The position numbers and the translations under genes are program-made. Positions 63,781 through 64,000 of a stretch of DNA of 64,000 bases are shown here, piece by piece. A model generated the notes under the pieces. It saw only the letters and a list, made by a program, of their open reading frames with translations, was not told the DNA's origin and did no database searches. Position 1 is the stretch's first letter. Every line of letters begins with the position of its first letter. Source of the stretch: Thermomucor indicae-seudaticae (Eukaryota; Mucoromycota; Mucoromycetes; Mucorales; Lichtheimiaceae); contig JSYX01000006.1 in NCBI GenBank assembly GCA_000787465.1, forward strand, positions 1 through 64,000, in the 5' to 3' direction.

Positions 63781-63921
63781 GGCTGAGTCAGCAAGCACAA
63801 CAATGCGGATTTACCCGAAAAGAGAAAATGCCGCCAAGCGCGCCGCAGAAGAGCTTACTGCGCCCGACTTTTCCTCTCTTGCTTCTTCTCCTCTTCTTGA
63901 ACTTCCTCTTTCACTAACATA

Positions 63922-64000
63922 ATGGCATATCAAAACCCACAACAGCATTACGGTTCGCCGGCACCAGGTTATCAACCTCCACCGCCAGGTTACGGCGGTG
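63922..64000 (+). CDS. N-terminus of a Gly/Pro/Tyr/Gln-rich protein (partial)
   Basis: The ATG at 63922 follows a T/C-rich leader and opens MAYQNPQQHYGSPAPGYQPP with a GYGG motif, running off the window after 26 codons. Such tracts begin fungal metacaspases, annexins and some membrane-associated proteins; the family cannot be decided from this fragment. Its short divergent promoter is shared with the NADH pyrophosphatase gene. Confidence 0.6.
   Translation, partial: MAYQNPQQHYGSPAPGYQPPPPGYGG

Overview
This window looks like a stretch of nuclear chromosome from an early-diverging filamentous fungus, most likely Mucoromycota (a Mucorales-type genome). The genes are dense, on both strands, and mostly split by short introns of about 45-90 nt with GTAAGT-like donors and YAG acceptors. 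A velvet regulator, Zn2Cys6 factors, a class I fungal-type metallothionein, a GT10 fucosyltransferase and a BRCC36 deubiquitinase fit this placement. The species cannot be named from the sequence alone.

Layout. 0.7-3.8 kb: ARP5 (INO80 chromatin remodelling, minus). 3.8-5.3 kb: unassigned, open on both strands. 5.4-7.2 kb: kynureninase (plus), convergent with a small Zn2Cys6 factor (7.4-8.1, minus). 9.7-10.9 kb: NUS1 (dolichol synthesis). 12.1-15.2 kb: GOLD-PH-ORD oxysterol-binding protein (Osh3 type). 15.4-16.1 kb: ARF1 (minus). 16.9-18.3 kb: MDM10 (ERMES/SAM). 18.3-21.0 kb: largely empty. 21.0-22.1 kb: a disordered protein. 23.9-25.6 kb: velvet protein. 25.8-26.6 kb: second Zn2Cys6 factor. 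27.7-30.4 kb: GT10 fucosyltransferase and an Apd1/Aim32-type Fe-S protein. 31.0-31.7 kb: ribosomal protein uL11. 32.1-32.9 kb: N-terminal methyltransferase NTM1. 33.1-37.3 kb: BRCC36 and REC8 in tandem. 37.6-38.9 kb: a C2H2 factor and a possible transposon-related ORF. 39.2-41.8 kb: complex I 75/78-kDa subunit.

The 43-52 kb interval is the most coherent. It carries a 26-residue, two-exon metallothionein, an MFS transporter, a Ctr-type copper importer whose first intron has a GC-AG boundary, a DEDDy exonuclease, mitochondrial uL4m, the copper chaperone for Cu/Zn-SOD (CCS1) and prefoldin subunit 2. Copper import (Ctr), buffering (metallothionein) and delivery (CCS1) therefore sit within about 9 kb. 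A perfect 7-bp-arm inverted repeat lies in the Ctr promoter.

The right end holds a membrane-protein-like gene with a frame break at a T8 run (53.2-54.2 kb), a small mitochondrial STI1-like protein (55.0-55.6 kb), a large formin (56.0-61.3 kb, minus) whose FH1 poly-proline tracts are split over three exons, an ankyrin-Nudix NADH pyrophosphatase with a likely peroxisomal C-terminus (62.0-63.8 kb), and the first codons of a Gly/Pro/Tyr/Gln-rich protein that runs off the edge. No rRNA, convincing tRNA, CRISPR array or intact transposon was seen. Most genes are housekeeping. The features most worth following are the copper-gene neighbourhood, the unannotated-size metallothionein and several exon-structure oddities.
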